Part shown: positions 45,492 through 54,548 of the stretch, in pieces | How the letters are laid out: every line of letters begins with the position of its first letter | Numbering within the stretch: position 1 is the stretch's first letter | Assembly (NCBI RefSeq): GCF_036287235.1 | Contig: NZ_CP142850.1 | Location: 2,695,336 to 2,759,335 of the forward strand | Reading direction: 5' to 3' | From: Exiguobacterium sp. 9-2 | GTDB lineage: Bacteria; Bacillota; Bacilli; Exiguobacteriales; Exiguobacteriaceae | Length of the DNA stretch: 64,000 bases | Translations under genes and position numbers: made by a program | Notes under the pieces: generated by a model | The model's input: the letters and a program-made list of their open reading frames with translations, nothing else | What the model was told of the DNA's origin: nothing | Databases searched by the model: none

Positions 45492-46156
45492 GCGTCGACC
45501 TCCAACCGGTAACCGAGACCGCGGACCGTCTCAATCTTTACCTGATTCGTCTCCTTTAAGCGTCCACGGAGGCGTTTAATGTGAACATCAATCGTCCGGT
45601 CATCCCCCATGAAATCGAGTCCCCAAACGTGTTCGATCAACTCCTCGCGGCTGAAGACCCGTCCCGGGAAACTCGCCAACTGATGCAACAATTCGAATTC
45701 ACGTCGCGGGAGTGTCCACTCGGTCGACTGAATCGTCACGAGCTGACTACGTTTATCGATCGTGACATCTCCAAGATGCAAAACAGGTTGCGCCGCTTTT
45801 TGATAGCGCCGAGCCACAGCGTGGAGGCGAAATACTAATTCTTCCGGATCAAACGGTTTTGTGATGTAATCATCGGCACCTGCTGCGAAACCGTCCCGTT
45901 TATCTGTCAGCTCCCCGAGTGCCGTCAGCATCAAGATCGGGATGTCCCCGTGTTGCCGTAATTGCTCGCATAAGACGAGACCGGTCTGTCCGGGGAGCAG
46001 GACATCGAGTACAGCTGCTTCGAACGTCATCGTCTCGATCCAAGCAAGCGCTTCGTTTCCGTCTGCTGTCGCTCGGATGGAATGCCCGTCGGCTTGTAAC
46101 GTTGACACGACAAGGGCTTGGATATGAGGATCATCTTCTGCGACTAGAATATACAT
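45488..46156 (-). CDS. hssR: Heme-response regulator HssR (OmpR family)
   Basis: The 222-residue regulator has a receiver domain (acidic EDDP at 7-10, phospho-acceptor Asp51 in VLDVLLPG, Lys of YITKPF) and a C-terminal winged helix (RREFELLHQLASFPGRVFSREELIEHVWG, DDRTIDVHIKRLRGRL, TVRGLGYRLE). It activates hrtBA through the direct repeat at 44110-44129. GGAGGAGTACG precedes ATG 46156. It starts 77 bases after the glyA stop, beyond the glyA terminator. Confidence 0.88.
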   Translation of the reverse strand: MYILVAEDDPHIQALVVSTLQADGHSIRATADGNEALAWIETMTFEAAVLDVLLPGQTGLVLCEQLRQHGDIPILMLTALGELTDKRDGFAAGADDYITKPFDPEELVFRLHAVARRYQKAAQPVLHLGDVTIDKRSQLVTIQSTEWTLPRREFELLHQLASFPGRVFSREELIEHVWGLDFMGDDRTIDVHIKRLRGRLKETNQVKIETVRGLGYRLEVDA

Positions 46157-46181
46157 CGTACTCCTCCTTTTTTAGACAAAC

Positions 46182-46229
46182 AAAAAAATCCCCTTCCCCC
46201 TTCTCAAAATGAAAAGGATGAAGGGGATG
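46182..46229 (-). terminator. Terminator after glyA
   Basis: ATCCCCTTC / GAAGGGGAT arms; minus strand continues TTTTTTTGTTTG. Confidence 0.85.
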
Positions 46230-46233
46230 ACGA

Positions 46234-47493
46234 TCATCCGCGCTCTGGGTAGAGTGGGAAACGACCTGTCAAAGCAACGACACGCTCACGTGCTTGTGCG
46301 AGAACGTCTGCTTCTTCTGGGTGGTTCAACACGAGTTCGATCAACTCTGCGATTTCTTTCATCTCAGCTTCCTTGAATCCGCGAGATGTCATCGCTGCCG
46401 TTCCGATCCGGATACCGCTCGTGACGAACGGGCTCGCTGGGTCGAACGGAATTGTGTTCTTGTTGACCGTAATGCCAGCTTCGTCAAGCGCATGCTCGGC
46501 GAGTTTACCTGTGATACCGAGTGGTTGCAAGTCAACGAGGAGCAAGTGATTGTCTGTTCCGCCTGAAACGATCCGGAGTCCACGATTCGTCAATTCCTCA
46601 CCGAGTACTTTGGCGTTCGTGACGACTTGACCGATGTAGTCCTTGAACTCTGGTGCAAGGGCTTCACCAAATGCAACAGCTTTCGCGGCGATGACATGCA
46701 TGAGTGGACCACCTTGGATCCCTGGGAAGATTGCTTTATCAATCGCTTTCGCATGCTCTTCTTTACAGAGAATCATCCCACCACGTGGACCACGCAACGT
46801 CTTATGCGTCGTCGTCGTGACGAAGTGTGCATGCTCGACTGGGTTCGGATGTTGACCTGCTGCGACGAGTCCAGCGATGTGTGCCATGTCGACCATCAAG
46901 TAAGCACCGACGCTGTCTGCGATTTCACGGAACCGCTTGAAGTCGATGACGCGCGGATACGCCGATGCGCCCGCTACGATTAATTTTGGTTTGTGCTCTT
47001 CTGCTAATTTCGCGACGACGTCGTAGTCAATCATTTCTGTCTCTTGATCGACACCGTATTCCACGAAGTTGTACTGGACACCGGAGAAATTGACGGGACT
47101 ACCGTGCGTCAGATGGCCACCGTGCGATAGGTTCATCCCGAGGACCGTATCGCCCTGTTCGAGAATCGTGAAGTAGACCGCCATGTTCGCTTGTGCACCG
47201 GAGTGCGGCTGCACGTTCGCGTGCTCTGCCCCGAAGATTTCCTTCGCGCGGTCGCGTGCGAGATTCTCAGCGAGATCGACATACTCACAGCCACCATAAT
47301 AACGACGACCTGGGTAACCTTCTGCGTACTTGTTCGTTAAGACGCTGCCTTGTGCTTCCATGACAGCTTGCGAGACGAAGTTCTCGGATGCGATCAATTC
47401 GATGTTATCCCGTTGACGACCTAGTTCCTGGCGCATTGCCGAAAAGAGTGCCTCATCTTGTTGTTTCAGATACGTAAGCGGTGTTTGTTCCAT
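46234..47493 (-). CDS. glyA: Serine hydroxymethyltransferase
   Basis: The 419-residue PLP enzyme interconverts serine and glycine while loading tetrahydrofolate with a one-carbon unit, in the cytosol. The PLP-Lys lies in [39 protein letters not shown] and HSGAQAN are also intact. Length is normal. GGGGGAA precedes the ATG. In the B. subtilis order it follows ywlG and precedes upp, as here apart from the inserted hss-hrt block. Confidence 0.98.
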   Translation of the reverse strand: MEQTPLTYLKQQDEALFSAMRQELGRQRDNIELIASENFVSQAVMEAQGSVLTNKYAEGYPGRRYYGGCEYVDLAENLARDRAKEIFGAEHANVQPHSGAQANMAVYFTILEQGDTVLGMNLSHGGHLTHGSPVNFSGVQYNFVEYGVDQETEMIDYDVVAKLAEEHKPKLIVAGASAYPRVIDFKRFREIADSVGAYLMVDMAHIAGLVAAGQHPNPVEHAHFVTTTTHKTLRGPRGGMILCKEEHAKAIDKAIFPGIQGGPLMHVIAAKAVAFGEALAPEFKDYIGQVVTNAKVLGEELTNRGLRIVSGGTDNHLLLVDLQPLGITGKLAEHALDEAGITVNKNTIPFDPASPFVTSGIRIGTAAMTSRGFKEAEMKEIAELIELVLNHPEEADVLAQARERVVALTGRFPLYPERG

Positions 47494-47570
47494 CTGAATT
47501 CCCCCATTTCATTTCGATAAACCTATCTTAACACGAATGTTTCCTTCCCGGCATCCCCCAAAACAACATC

Positions 47571-47600
47571 AAAAAAGCAAGGGGTGCGCAACCCCTTGCA
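47571..47600 (-). terminator. Terminator after ywlG
   Basis: GCAAGGGG / CCCCTTGC stem around TGCGCA, followed by TTTTTTG on the minus strand. Confidence 0.9.
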
Positions 47601-47604
47601 TGAA

Positions 47605-48144
47605 TTATTCGTATTTAGCACGTGCCCCACCGATTAATTTTGGTCGTGTCACGGCTGCCGTCACGTGTGCCTCACCGATTTCCTTATGCGGCAAGCGCAC
47701 TGGAATCGCAACAGCTTTCAAGTGCATCCCGATGAATGTATCACCGATATCGATTCCGGCATCAGCCTGAATCGCTTCGACGACGACAGGTGCCGAGAAG
47801 CGCTGGTACGCAGCACTCGCCATCGATCCACCTGCTTCTGGAACGGGAACGACCGTCACCGGATCAAGCCCGAGACGTTCGGCCGTTTGCCGCTCAAGTG
47901 TCAGCGCTCGGTTGATATGCTCACAGCCTTGGAAGGCGAGATCGACTTGATGCGATCGACGAAAGGCATCGAAGACATCGAACAAGGCGTCCGCCACTTC
48001 TGGTGAACCTGCCTTGCCGATTTGTTTGCCAATCACTTCACTTGTCGAACAGCCGATCACGAGCAATTTTCCTTTTAAGGAAAATCGTTCATCCAGAGCG
48101 TTCAGTGTTTCTTCTAAATCGTGCTGGATGCGTGTCACGTCCAT
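47605..48144 (-). CDS. ywlG: YwlG family protein (UPF0340/TIGR01440)
   Basis: The 179-residue cytosolic protein is conserved in Firmicutes between rpiB and glyA; biochemical function is not established. Conserved parts include LLVIGCSTSEVIGKQIGKAGS, LAFQGCEHINRALTLER and GIDIGDTFIGMHL. The N-terminal fold looks like a small alpha/beta nucleotide-type domain. ATG 48144 shares a base with the rpiB stop (TAATG), and GAGGTGA precedes it. Confidence 0.9.
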   Translation of the reverse strand: MDVTRIQHDLEETLNALDERFSLKGKLLVIGCSTSEVIGKQIGKAGSPEVADALFDVFDAFRRSHQVDLAFQGCEHINRALTLERQTAERLGLDPVTVVPVPEAGGSMASAAYQRFSAPVVVEAIQADAGIDIGDTFIGMHLKAVAIPVRLPHKEIGEAHVTAAVTRPKLIGGARAKYE

Positions 48145-48584
48145 TACTTCACCTCATAATCCGAGATTTTGCAAACGCGGTTCTCATGACGTCCACCTTC
48201 GAATTCCGTCTCAAGCCAAAGCTGTGCGATCTCACGAGCTAGTCCTGGACCGATAACGCGTTCGCCCATCGTCAAGATGTTCGAGTTGTTGTGCTGCCGC
48301 GTCGCTTTCGCGCTGAACGTATCATGGACGAGCGCTGCTCGGATGCCCTTGACCTTGTTCGCTGCGATACCGATCCCAATGCCTGTGCCACAAATCAAGA
48401 TGCCACGGTCAAACTCTCCGTTCGCGACTGCCTCCGCGACTGGAAGCGCGACATCCGGATAATCGATCGAGTCGGACGAATGCGTACCGAAGTCCGTATA
48501 GTCGATGCCGAGCTCTTGTAGGAGATCGTTGATTTCTGCCTTTAACTTAAAACCGCCATGATCCGCGCCGATTGCTACTTTCAT
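48144..48584 (-). CDS. rpiB: Ribose-5-phosphate isomerase B
   Basis: The 146-residue enzyme of the pentose phosphate pathway interconverts ribose 5-phosphate and ribulose 5-phosphate. Signatures: IGADHGGFKLK, GTHSSDSIDYPD, the catalytic Cys in GILICGTGIGIGIAANK, and HDTFSAKATRQHNNSN. The LacAB subfamily alternative (galactose-6-phosphate isomerase) is unlikely given the ywlE-ywlG context. GGGGGAATAG precedes the ATG. Confidence 0.95.
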   Translation of the reverse strand: MKVAIGADHGGFKLKAEINDLLQELGIDYTDFGTHSSDSIDYPDVALPVAEAVANGEFDRGILICGTGIGIGIAANKVKGIRAALVHDTFSAKATRQHNNSNILTMGERVIGPGLAREIAQLWLETEFEGGRHENRVCKISDYEVK

Positions 48585-48589
48585 CTTTA

Positions 48590-49105
48590 CTATTCCCCCG
48601 TTTGTTTAGGTTGTTTTTTCGGAAGCTTCCGTGTGTCCGGAGTTTTTCTTCCGTTTCCGTTCTGCGTTAATTTTAACACAAGACGATTGACGAGGGGTTC
48701 GAGTTCATTACGTACTTGGCGATAGACGTTCATCGATCCGCCGTACGGATCGTTGATATCCCGTTCAAGCCCAGTCACATATTCGTACAAGGTGAACGTC
48801 CGTTCCTTCAGTTCCGGATAGCGTTCACCGACTTCCTGCTTGTGCTGACGCGTCATCGTCAAGATGATGTCAGACCAGCGTCCGAGTACATCATCAAAGA
48901 CTTGCGTATAGTGCTCGAGTTCGATGCCGCGTTCGCGTAACACTTGTAGTGCGTTCTCGGACGCATCGAATCCTTGCATCGAACGTAGTCCTGCTGAACG
49001 GACATCGAATTCCTGATCAGCGACTTTCGAGCGTAGTAACGCCATCGCCATCGGGCTACGGCATGTATTTCCTGTACAGATGAATAAAACGCGACGTGTG
49101 CTCAT
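48590..49105 (-). CDS. ywlE: Protein-arginine phosphatase YwlE (LMW-PTP family)
   Basis: The 171-residue protein starts at ATG 49105, after AAGGAGG. The P-loop CTGNTCRSPMAMAL (nucleophile Cys10) carries Thr at position 11 of the loop context, the residue that makes YwlE specific for phospho-arginine over phospho-tyrosine. The general acid Asp is in DINDPYGG. It reverses McsB-type arginine phosphorylation. The C-terminal basic tail (about residues 150-171, GRKTPDTRKLPKKQPKQTG) is an extension beyond the B. subtilis protein. Confidence 0.9.
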   Translation of the reverse strand: MSTRRVLFICTGNTCRSPMAMALLRSKVADQEFDVRSAGLRSMQGFDASENALQVLRERGIELEHYTQVFDDVLGRWSDIILTMTRQHKQEVGERYPELKERTFTLYEYVTGLERDINDPYGGSMNVYRQVRNELEPLVNRLVLKLTQNGNGRKTPDTRKLPKKQPKQTGE

Positions 49106-49122
49106 CTCCGTATCCTCCTTCT

Positions 49123-50121
49123 TCAAGGGCGAATGACCCGACCACCTGCTGCTTTATGGAGGCGGTTGCGGACCGCAAGCCCCACCCCTTCTTCTGATAG
49201 GTCTCGTACAAAAATCTGATCCACCGTCGTCTGATCAAATCGCCGTAAACAATCGTAAAGACGTTGTGCCGCCGTCTCCATCGAATTACCAAGGGAGCAG
49301 CGAACATCTGCGTCGACGTCCTCTCCATCGAACAGGAGAACGCCCGTCTTGTGTCCGGTTTGTCGTGCATCATCGATGAGTTGCTGTAAGAATGAAAGAT
49401 CCCCTTCGACGACGGACAGTGTCGCTTCCGGCGCATAATGGGTATATTTCATCCCGGGTGCCTTCGGTGTAACATCTTTCATCGATAAGGCAGGATCGAG
49501 TGTGACAGGACCGATGATTGCCTCGACTTGTTCGCGTGTCACGCCACCCGGTCGTAAAATCGCCGGTGGCGTCATCGTACAATCGATGACAGTCGATTCG
49601 ACCCCGATGCCCGTCTCCCCTCCATCGACGATCGCAGCGATGCGTCCCGAGAGGTCATGTGCGACATGCGCAGATGACGTCGGTGAAGGTTTTCCAGAAC
49701 GGTTGGCACTCGGTGCTGCGAGACCCAGCCCTGTCGCTTCAATCAATTGAAGCGCGAGCGGATGATCTGGCATCCGTAATCCAATCGTATCTAGTCCTGC
49801 TGTGACGAGTGTGGATGCGGTGCCGTTCGATTCGAGGATGATCGTCAAGGCTCCTGGCCAAAACGCCTCCATCAAACGTGTTGCAACATCGGGAATGTGC
49901 GTGACGAACTGATGTGCCTGTTCTACGGATGCGACATGGACAATCAGTGGATTGTCGGAAGGTCGACCCTTCGCGGCGAAGATTCGCCGAACAGCCGCTT
50001 CGTTCGTTGCGTCCCCTGCGAGACCATAGACGGTCTCGGTCGGCATCGCCACGACCTCTCCTTCCTGCAATAACCGAACTGCTTCATCCATTGTCTGTAA
50101 ATCAATCATTTCCGTCTTCAC
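49123..50121 (-). CDS. tsaC: Threonylcarbamoyl-AMP synthase (YwlC/Sua5 type)
   Basis: The 332-residue enzyme makes threonylcarbamoyl-AMP from Thr, bicarbonate and ATP for the t6A37 base of ANN-decoding tRNAs. The YrdC domain (about 20-210; PTETVYGLAGDA, KGRPSDNPLIVH, SANRSGKPSPT) is followed by a Sua5 domain (from about 230), so it is the long form. GTG 50121 overlaps the prmC stop (GTGA) and has AAAGGA upstream; ATG 50109 is the alternative. Confidence 0.93.
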   Translation of the reverse strand: MKTEMIDLQTMDEAVRLLQEGEVVAMPTETVYGLAGDATNEAAVRRIFAAKGRPSDNPLIVHVASVEQAHQFVTHIPDVATRLMEAFWPGALTIILESNGTASTLVTAGLDTIGLRMPDHPLALQLIEATGLGLAAPSANRSGKPSPTSSAHVAHDLSGRIAAIVDGGETGIGVESTVIDCTMTPPAILRPGGVTREQVEAIIGPVTLDPALSMKDVTPKAPGMKYTHYAPEATLSVVEGDLSFLQQLIDDARQTGHKTGVLLFDGEDVDADVRCSLGNSMETAAQRLYDCLRRFDQTTVDQIFVRDLSEEGVGLAVRNRLHKAAGGRVIRP

Positions 50122-50966
50122 GCTGTACAATCCTTTCGTTCCGCATACACGATACGGTCTTTACCGTTTATATCTTTTAAAATACCCGTTTCCGCACTTG
50201 GATAACGTTCTTTTAACATCATTTGCACTTCTGGTCCTTGATTGTGTCCAATTTCAAACGCAATCAGTCGGAAATCGTCGCGTAGAACCCGTCCGCTCTC
50301 CTCGACGAGACGTCGGTAAAAGACGAGACCGTCTTTTCCACCAAACAGAGCGAGATGCGGTTCATGGTCGAATACGACCTCACTGAGCAATTCTTCTTCC
50401 TCAATATAAGGAGGGTTCGAGACGAGCACCCGCACGGAATCGTCCGCAAGTGGTGCCAGTAGATCCCCTTCGAGAAACGTCACGTCCCCACCAAGCGTCG
50501 CTTGATTCTGCTTCGCGACCGCAATCGCGGCTGGTGAAATATCGACGGTCGTGACCGGTTGCTCGAGTTCGAGCGCGAGTGTGATTCCGATCGCCCCACT
50601 ACCAGTTCCGATGTCGACGATCTGTCCCGCGGTGAACGACTCACGTTTGAGGCGCTCCGTCACGAAGACGATCAACTCTTCCGTTTCTGGTCGCGGAATC
50701 AAGACATCTGGTGTGACGCTGAAGTTCCGTCCATAAAACGGCTGATAGCCGATTAAATGTTGCACGGGCACACCGTGAACATGGGCGAGCAAGTATTCAC
50801 TGAATCGTAAATCCTGCTCCGGCGTCAATTCATCTGACAGACGGACGAGGAGTCCCGTCCGGTCGACTTCTAAGACGTGCATGAGTAACCATTCGGCACT
50901 CGAACCCTCGCGTCCTGCTTGTTCCATCATCGTTTTTGCTTCATTTAGACGTTTTGCGATCCGCAT
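50118..50966 (-). CDS. prmC: Release factor glutamine methyltransferase PrmC
   Basis: The 282-residue SAM-dependent enzyme methylates the Gln of the GGQ motif in release factors. N-terminal helical RF-binding domain; motif I VDIGTGSGAIGITLA and the catalytic NPPYIEEEE are present. ATG 50966 shares a base with the prfA stop (TGATG), so it is translationally coupled to its substrate's gene. Confidence 0.96.
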   Translation of the reverse strand: MRIAKRLNEAKTMMEQAGREGSSAEWLLMHVLEVDRTGLLVRLSDELTPEQDLRFSEYLLAHVHGVPVQHLIGYQPFYGRNFSVTPDVLIPRPETEELIVFVTERLKRESFTAGQIVDIGTGSGAIGITLALELEQPVTTVDISPAAIAVAKQNQATLGGDVTFLEGDLLAPLADDSVRVLVSNPPYIEEEELLSEVVFDHEPHLALFGGKDGLVFYRRLVEESGRVLRDDFRLIAFEIGHNQGPEVQMMLKERYPSAETGILKDINGKDRIVYAERKDCTA

Positions 50967-52024
50967 CAGTTTGCCGCCTCCGATGCCCGTGCTTGATACT
51001 CCATGACGAGCGTATCAATGACCTCATCCATCTCTCCTTGGAGGATCCGGTCGAGCTTCTGGATCGTCAAACCGATTCGGTGGTCCGTCACTCGGTTTTG
51101 TGCGAAATTATACGTCCGGATCCGTTCTGAACGGTCACCTGTACCGACAGCCGACTTCCGTTTTTCATCATACTCCGCCTGCTGCTCGCGTTGAATCTTA
51201 TCGTAGACACGTGCGCGCAAGACCTTCATCGCTTTTTCCTTGTTCTTGATCTGCGACTTCTCGTCCTGACAACTGGCGACGATTCCCGTCGGCACGTGTG
51301 TGACACGGACAGCGGACTGTGTCGTATTGACGGACTGTCCGCCCGGTCCACTCGATGTGAATGTATCAACCCGGACATCCTTATCGTGGATTTCGACTTC
51401 AACGTCTTCTGCTTCCGGTAACACGGCGACCGTTGCGGTCGATGTATGGATCCGTCCGCCGGATTCTGTGGACGGAACACGTTGGACACGATGTGCTCCG
51501 TTCTCGTATTTTAACTTCGAGTAGGCACCCGTTCCTTTAACTATAAAGATAATTTCCTTATAACCGCCAAGCTCCGTATAGCTCGCGTCGATGATTTCGA
51601 TCTTCCAGTTCTGTTTCTCAGCGAACTTCGAGTACATCTTAAAGAGATCACCAGCAAATAAGGCTGCCTCGTCTCCTCCCGCTGCGCCGCGGATTTCGAC
51701 GATGACGTTCTTGTCGTCATTCGGGTCCTTCGGTAGCAGTAAGGCTTTCAGTTTCGCTTCGAGCTCTTTGATCTCCGGCTCAAGCATCGCGACTTCTTCC
51801 TTCGCAAGGTCGCGCATCTCCGGATCCGTCAACATTTGGCGTGCCTCTTGATAGGCTTCCATCTTCTCGCGATAGACGCGATAGGTCTCGACGGTCGGTG
51901 CAAGTTGCGACTGCTCTTTTGAGACCTCGCGCAATTGATTCGTATCATTAATGATGGCTGGATCAGCCAACATATCATTCAGTTTTTCATAACGGTCCTC
52001 TAAGGCACTCAATCGATCCAACAT
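50966..52024 (-). CDS. prfA: Peptide chain release factor RF1
   Basis: The 352-residue factor reads UAA and UAG. GGQ lies in [18 protein letters not shown], and the anticodon-like PxT-type tripeptide is in STESGGRIH-neighbouring domain 2 (RVPSTES); the RF1 domain order is standard. First gene of the prfA-prmC-tsaC-ywlE-rpiB-ywlG cluster. In Bacillus spoIIR follows prmC; it is absent here. Confidence 0.96.
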   Translation of the reverse strand: MLDRLSALEDRYEKLNDMLADPAIINDTNQLREVSKEQSQLAPTVETYRVYREKMEAYQEARQMLTDPEMRDLAKEEVAMLEPEIKELEAKLKALLLPKDPNDDKNVIVEIRGAAGGDEAALFAGDLFKMYSKFAEKQNWKIEIIDASYTELGGYKEIIFIVKGTGAYSKLKYENGAHRVQRVPSTESGGRIHTSTATVAVLPEAEDVEVEIHDKDVRVDTFTSSGPGGQSVNTTQSAVRVTHVPTGIVASCQDEKSQIKNKEKAMKVLRARVYDKIQREQQAEYDEKRKSAVGTGDRSERIRTYNFAQNRVTDHRIGLTIQKLDRILQGEMDEVIDTLVMEYQARASEAAN

Positions 52025-52110
52025 CTCGGGTCATCCTTCCTGCGATTCTTCTGACGTCAGTATAGCAAATATTGCGATCGATGGCGTCATCGTCTTCTTG
52101 AAAAGAGGCA

Positions 52111-52139
52111 TTGACAGACAGGTTTTGAATTCCTATAAT
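52111..52139 (+). promoter_or_regulatory. Consensus sigma-A promoter of the ytrA-like operon
   Basis: TTGACA (52111-52116), 17-base spacer, TATAAT (52134-52139): both hexamers perfect. Such a strong promoter fits one kept silent by the repressor it encodes. Confidence 0.92.
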
Positions 52140-52141
52140 TG

Positions 52142-52164
52142 GTGTATTAATTGAATTAGTACAC
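52142..52164. promoter_or_regulatory. YtrA-type operator
   Basis: GTGTA-N13-TACAC with TAATT/AATTA inside, a 23-base near-palindrome starting two bases after the -10 box. It matches the half-site spacing of YtrA operators in B. subtilis (GTGTA-N13-type). Confidence 0.75.
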
Positions 52165-52180
52165 TTAAGGAGGTGAAGAA

Positions 52181-52549
52181 ATGTTCACCGTCGATCCAAA
52201 AAGTCCGTTACCGATCTATGAGCAACTGGTCGCTCAAATCATCCGCTCGATTGCCCGTGGTCTACTCCGCTCTGGCGAACAGATGCCATCCGTCCGTGAA
52301 CTTGCTGGTACACTCCTTGTCAATCCGAACACTGTCTCCCGCGCCTATCAGGAACTCGAGAGCCGCAACTTCATCGTCACGATGCGCGGCAAAGGCTCCT
52401 TCATCTCAGATATTCCACTTCATGAAGTCAAGAAAGCCGCCATTCAAGATCCACTCATTCGTCTTTGTTCCGTCGCCGACGAACTCTCCATTTCAAACGA
52501 AGAACTCTATCAACTCATCTTACACATTAGGGAGGATTCCTCATGTTGA
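52181..52549 (+). CDS. GntR/YtrA-family transcriptional repressor
   Basis: The 122-residue protein has an N-terminal GntR winged HTH (YEQLVAQIIRSIARGLLRSGEQMPSVRELAGTLLVNPNTVSRAYQELE) and only a short helical tail, the YtrA layout. It should repress its own operon; relatives respond to cell-envelope antibiotics. AAGGAGGTG precedes the ATG. Its stop overlaps the next ATG by seven bases. Confidence 0.9.
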   Translation: MFTVDPKSPLPIYEQLVAQIIRSIARGLLRSGEQMPSVRELAGTLLVNPNTVSRAYQELESRNFIVTMRGKGSFISDIPLHEVKKAAIQDPLIRLCSVADELSISNEELYQLILHIREDSSC

Positions 52550-53409
52550 CCGTTTCTCATCTAACGAAACAAATTGACCGTACCATGATTTATGAAAATG
52601 CATCCTTTACTCTACCAGCAGGAACGATTACTGCGTTGATCGGGCGTAATGGTGCCGGAAAAACGACATTACTGAAAACACTTGTCGGTGCTCTTGAGCC
52701 AACGCGCGGAAAAGTTGAATGGAATGGCGAGTCGATCCACCACGTCCCGAAGACACGCGAGCACCTTTTCCTCGTTCCGGATTCTGTTTCCGTCTATCGC
52801 CAGATGACACTCGCCGAACTGATCAACTTCTACAATGCGTTCTATCCGAACTTCGAGAAAACGTACATCGAAAACTATTGTCGTTCGTCAAACCTCGATC
52901 GCGGACGTCGCGTGACGTCATTATCCAAAGGACAAGCTCAGTTGTTCCTTCTTCAACTTGCGTTCGCGACGAATGCTCCGGTCCTCTTACTGGATGAACC
53001 AACAGACGGACTCGATCGAATCAACAAACGAGATTATCTGAAACAGCTCGTATCATTGCTTGCGGAGCGCCAAACTGCCGTCTTGATTGCCTCACACCAA
53101 CTCGAAGAGCTTGATTCACTCGCTGACCGTGTCATGACGATCGAAAAGCATCTCGTCCGTGAACCAAAGGCACTCGACGACGCCAAAGCCAGCATGCAGA
53201 AATGGCAAGTCGTCTATGAGGACGTTCCGGAATTGTCACATGCTGATCTTCACGTCTTATCCCAAACAGGTCGGGTCGTGACATTGCTCGTCTTATCCGA
53301 TGCAGGCGCGCAGTATCTTGAAACGACGAACCCCTTGTTAAAAGATGCTTTGCCAGTGCAGATGGAAGATTACTTCTTAGGGACATTCGGAGGGAAACGA
53401 CATGGTTAA
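52543..53409 (+). CDS. ABC transporter ATPase, YtrB/BcrA-like
   Basis: The 288-residue ATPase has Walker A GRNGAGKTT, signature SLSKGQAQ (SKGQ in place of SGGQ), Walker B VLLLDEPTDGLD and switch His in ASHQLEEL, with a C-terminal beta extension. Pairs with the permease whose start lies within its last codons. Substrate unknown; probably antibiotic or lipid-intermediate export or sensing, from the YtrA-like regulator. Confidence 0.9.
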   Translation: MLTVSHLTKQIDRTMIYENASFTLPAGTITALIGRNGAGKTTLLKTLVGALEPTRGKVEWNGESIHHVPKTREHLFLVPDSVSVYRQMTLAELINFYNAFYPNFEKTYIENYCRSSNLDRGRRVTSLSKGQAQLFLLQLAFATNAPVLLLDEPTDGLDRINKRDYLKQLVSLLAERQTAVLIASHQLEELDSLADRVMTIEKHLVREPKALDDAKASMQKWQVVYEDVPELSHADLHVLSQTGRVVTLLVLSDAGAQYLETTNPLLKDALPVQMEDYFLGTFGGKRHG

Positions 53410-54379
53410 GCAATTGATCCGTTATCATATCAAACAAGGCATCTGGCCGCTCGCTTGTTTCATTCTGCTTGCGATCTTCAGCTATGGGTTCGGCAGTTAT
53501 ACCGTCATCAATGAGTTCGAGAATTACGAGGCCTCTCAGCAACCTGCTCTACTCAACACCGTACTCGTCAGTCCCTTTTTCGCCGGATTCGCAGCGATTC
53601 TCATTGCTGTCTTCGCGATCCTGATGCTCGGTTCCGAGCGCGGGAGTGGTCGCAGCCTGATTTTGCACGCGTTACCGTTTCCGAAGGTCTGGTTGTTCTG
53701 GATCAAATGGGCGATTGGCGTCGTAACACTGATCTTGTTTCCGATCATCGGCTTCTTCGTCAGCTGGTTGTTGCTGCAAGCGTTCGGCGGTATCAATCCG
53801 TTTGATTACGTCACGTGGTCGTCACTCTTCCAAGATTTTGGTCTTTTCCTTCTATTTGATGTGACGATTTTGACGATCTTCTTATTCGCCGGAACAATCG
53901 CTGGTGATATCATCGGACAACTGTTGCTCGGCACGTTCTTCTTGTTCTTGAACTACTTCACGTATTTCAGCATCTACGCTGTCGCCCTGCTCGGTTTCGG
54001 TGTGACCTACGAGGAGTTAGACAAGCCGACAAGTTTCCTGATGACGATCACGACACCCTTCGCACTCTTTTTCGAAAGTAATGTCGATCTGAATCTAACA
54101 TATCCCGTCTTGTTCTGTTTAGCTTTGACGATTGCCTTACTCTTCTTTGGTAGCCGTCTATATATCCGCGGAGCGAACGAACGACTCGGTCGGTTCACCA
54201 TTTTCCCAAAACTACATCCAGCACTGATCATCACGTTCTCGATCTACACGACGATCCTGCTCGCAGGAATCATTGGTCTGATTTCGTCCGAGAACCAGTT
54301 CCTGTACTGGCTCGCGATCGTCATTCTCGCATGGCCGACGTTCAGTTCCTACCGTCGGATGATCGGGTGGAGTCGCTAA
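53402..54379 (+). CDS. ABC-2 type transporter permease
   Basis: The 325-residue protein has about seven transmembrane helices and no large soluble domain. It begins MVKQLIRYHIKQGIWPLACFILLAIF. It forms the membrane part for the ATPase at 52543, overlapping it by eight bases. AGGGAAACG lies before the ATG. A terminator follows the stop. No specific substrate can be assigned. Confidence 0.82.
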   Translation: MVKQLIRYHIKQGIWPLACFILLAIFSYGFGSYTVINEFENYEASQQPALLNTVLVSPFFAGFAAILIAVFAILMLGSERGSGRSLILHALPFPKVWLFWIKWAIGVVTLILFPIIGFFVSWLLLQAFGGINPFDYVTWSSLFQDFGLFLLFDVTILTIFLFAGTIAGDIIGQLLLGTFFLFLNYFTYFSIYAVALLGFGVTYEELDKPTSFLMTITTPFALFFESNVDLNLTYPVLFCLALTIALLFFGSRLYIRGANERLGRFTIFPKLHPALIITFSIYTTILLAGIIGLISSENQFLYWLAIVILAWPTFSSYRRMIGWSR

Positions 54380-54389
54380 TCTATACACA

Positions 54390-54432
54390 AGTAGCCCTTC
54401 TGAGATGATTTTTCAGAAGGGCTACTCGTTTG
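54390..54432 (+). terminator. Terminator after ABC operon
   Basis: AGTAGCCCTTCTGA / TCAGAAGGGCTACT stem followed by CGTTTGTC; the T-run is short. Confidence 0.82.
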
Positions 54433-54442
54433 TCATCGTTTC

Positions 54443-54458
54443 TTCACAAACCTTTACA
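54443..54458 (+). promoter_or_regulatory. Possible PhoP half-box pair before alkaline phosphatase
   Basis: TTCACA-AACC-TTTACA resembles two TTAACA-type PhoP repeats about 10 bases apart, 90 bases before the phosphatase gene. A full box has four repeats, so this is weak. Confidence 0.3.
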
Positions 54459-54548
54459 GACGGTCCATATGGATTTCATATTTTCTGCGTAAGGTTGTGT
54501 TTGTAGGTCGTAGCACCATAACCCATTACCTTTCGAGGAGGAATCCCT

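Noticed and set aside
47494-47570. Possible PurR box before glyA (ACACGAATGTT region)
   Set aside because: Only four of six core bases match and no second box is seen.
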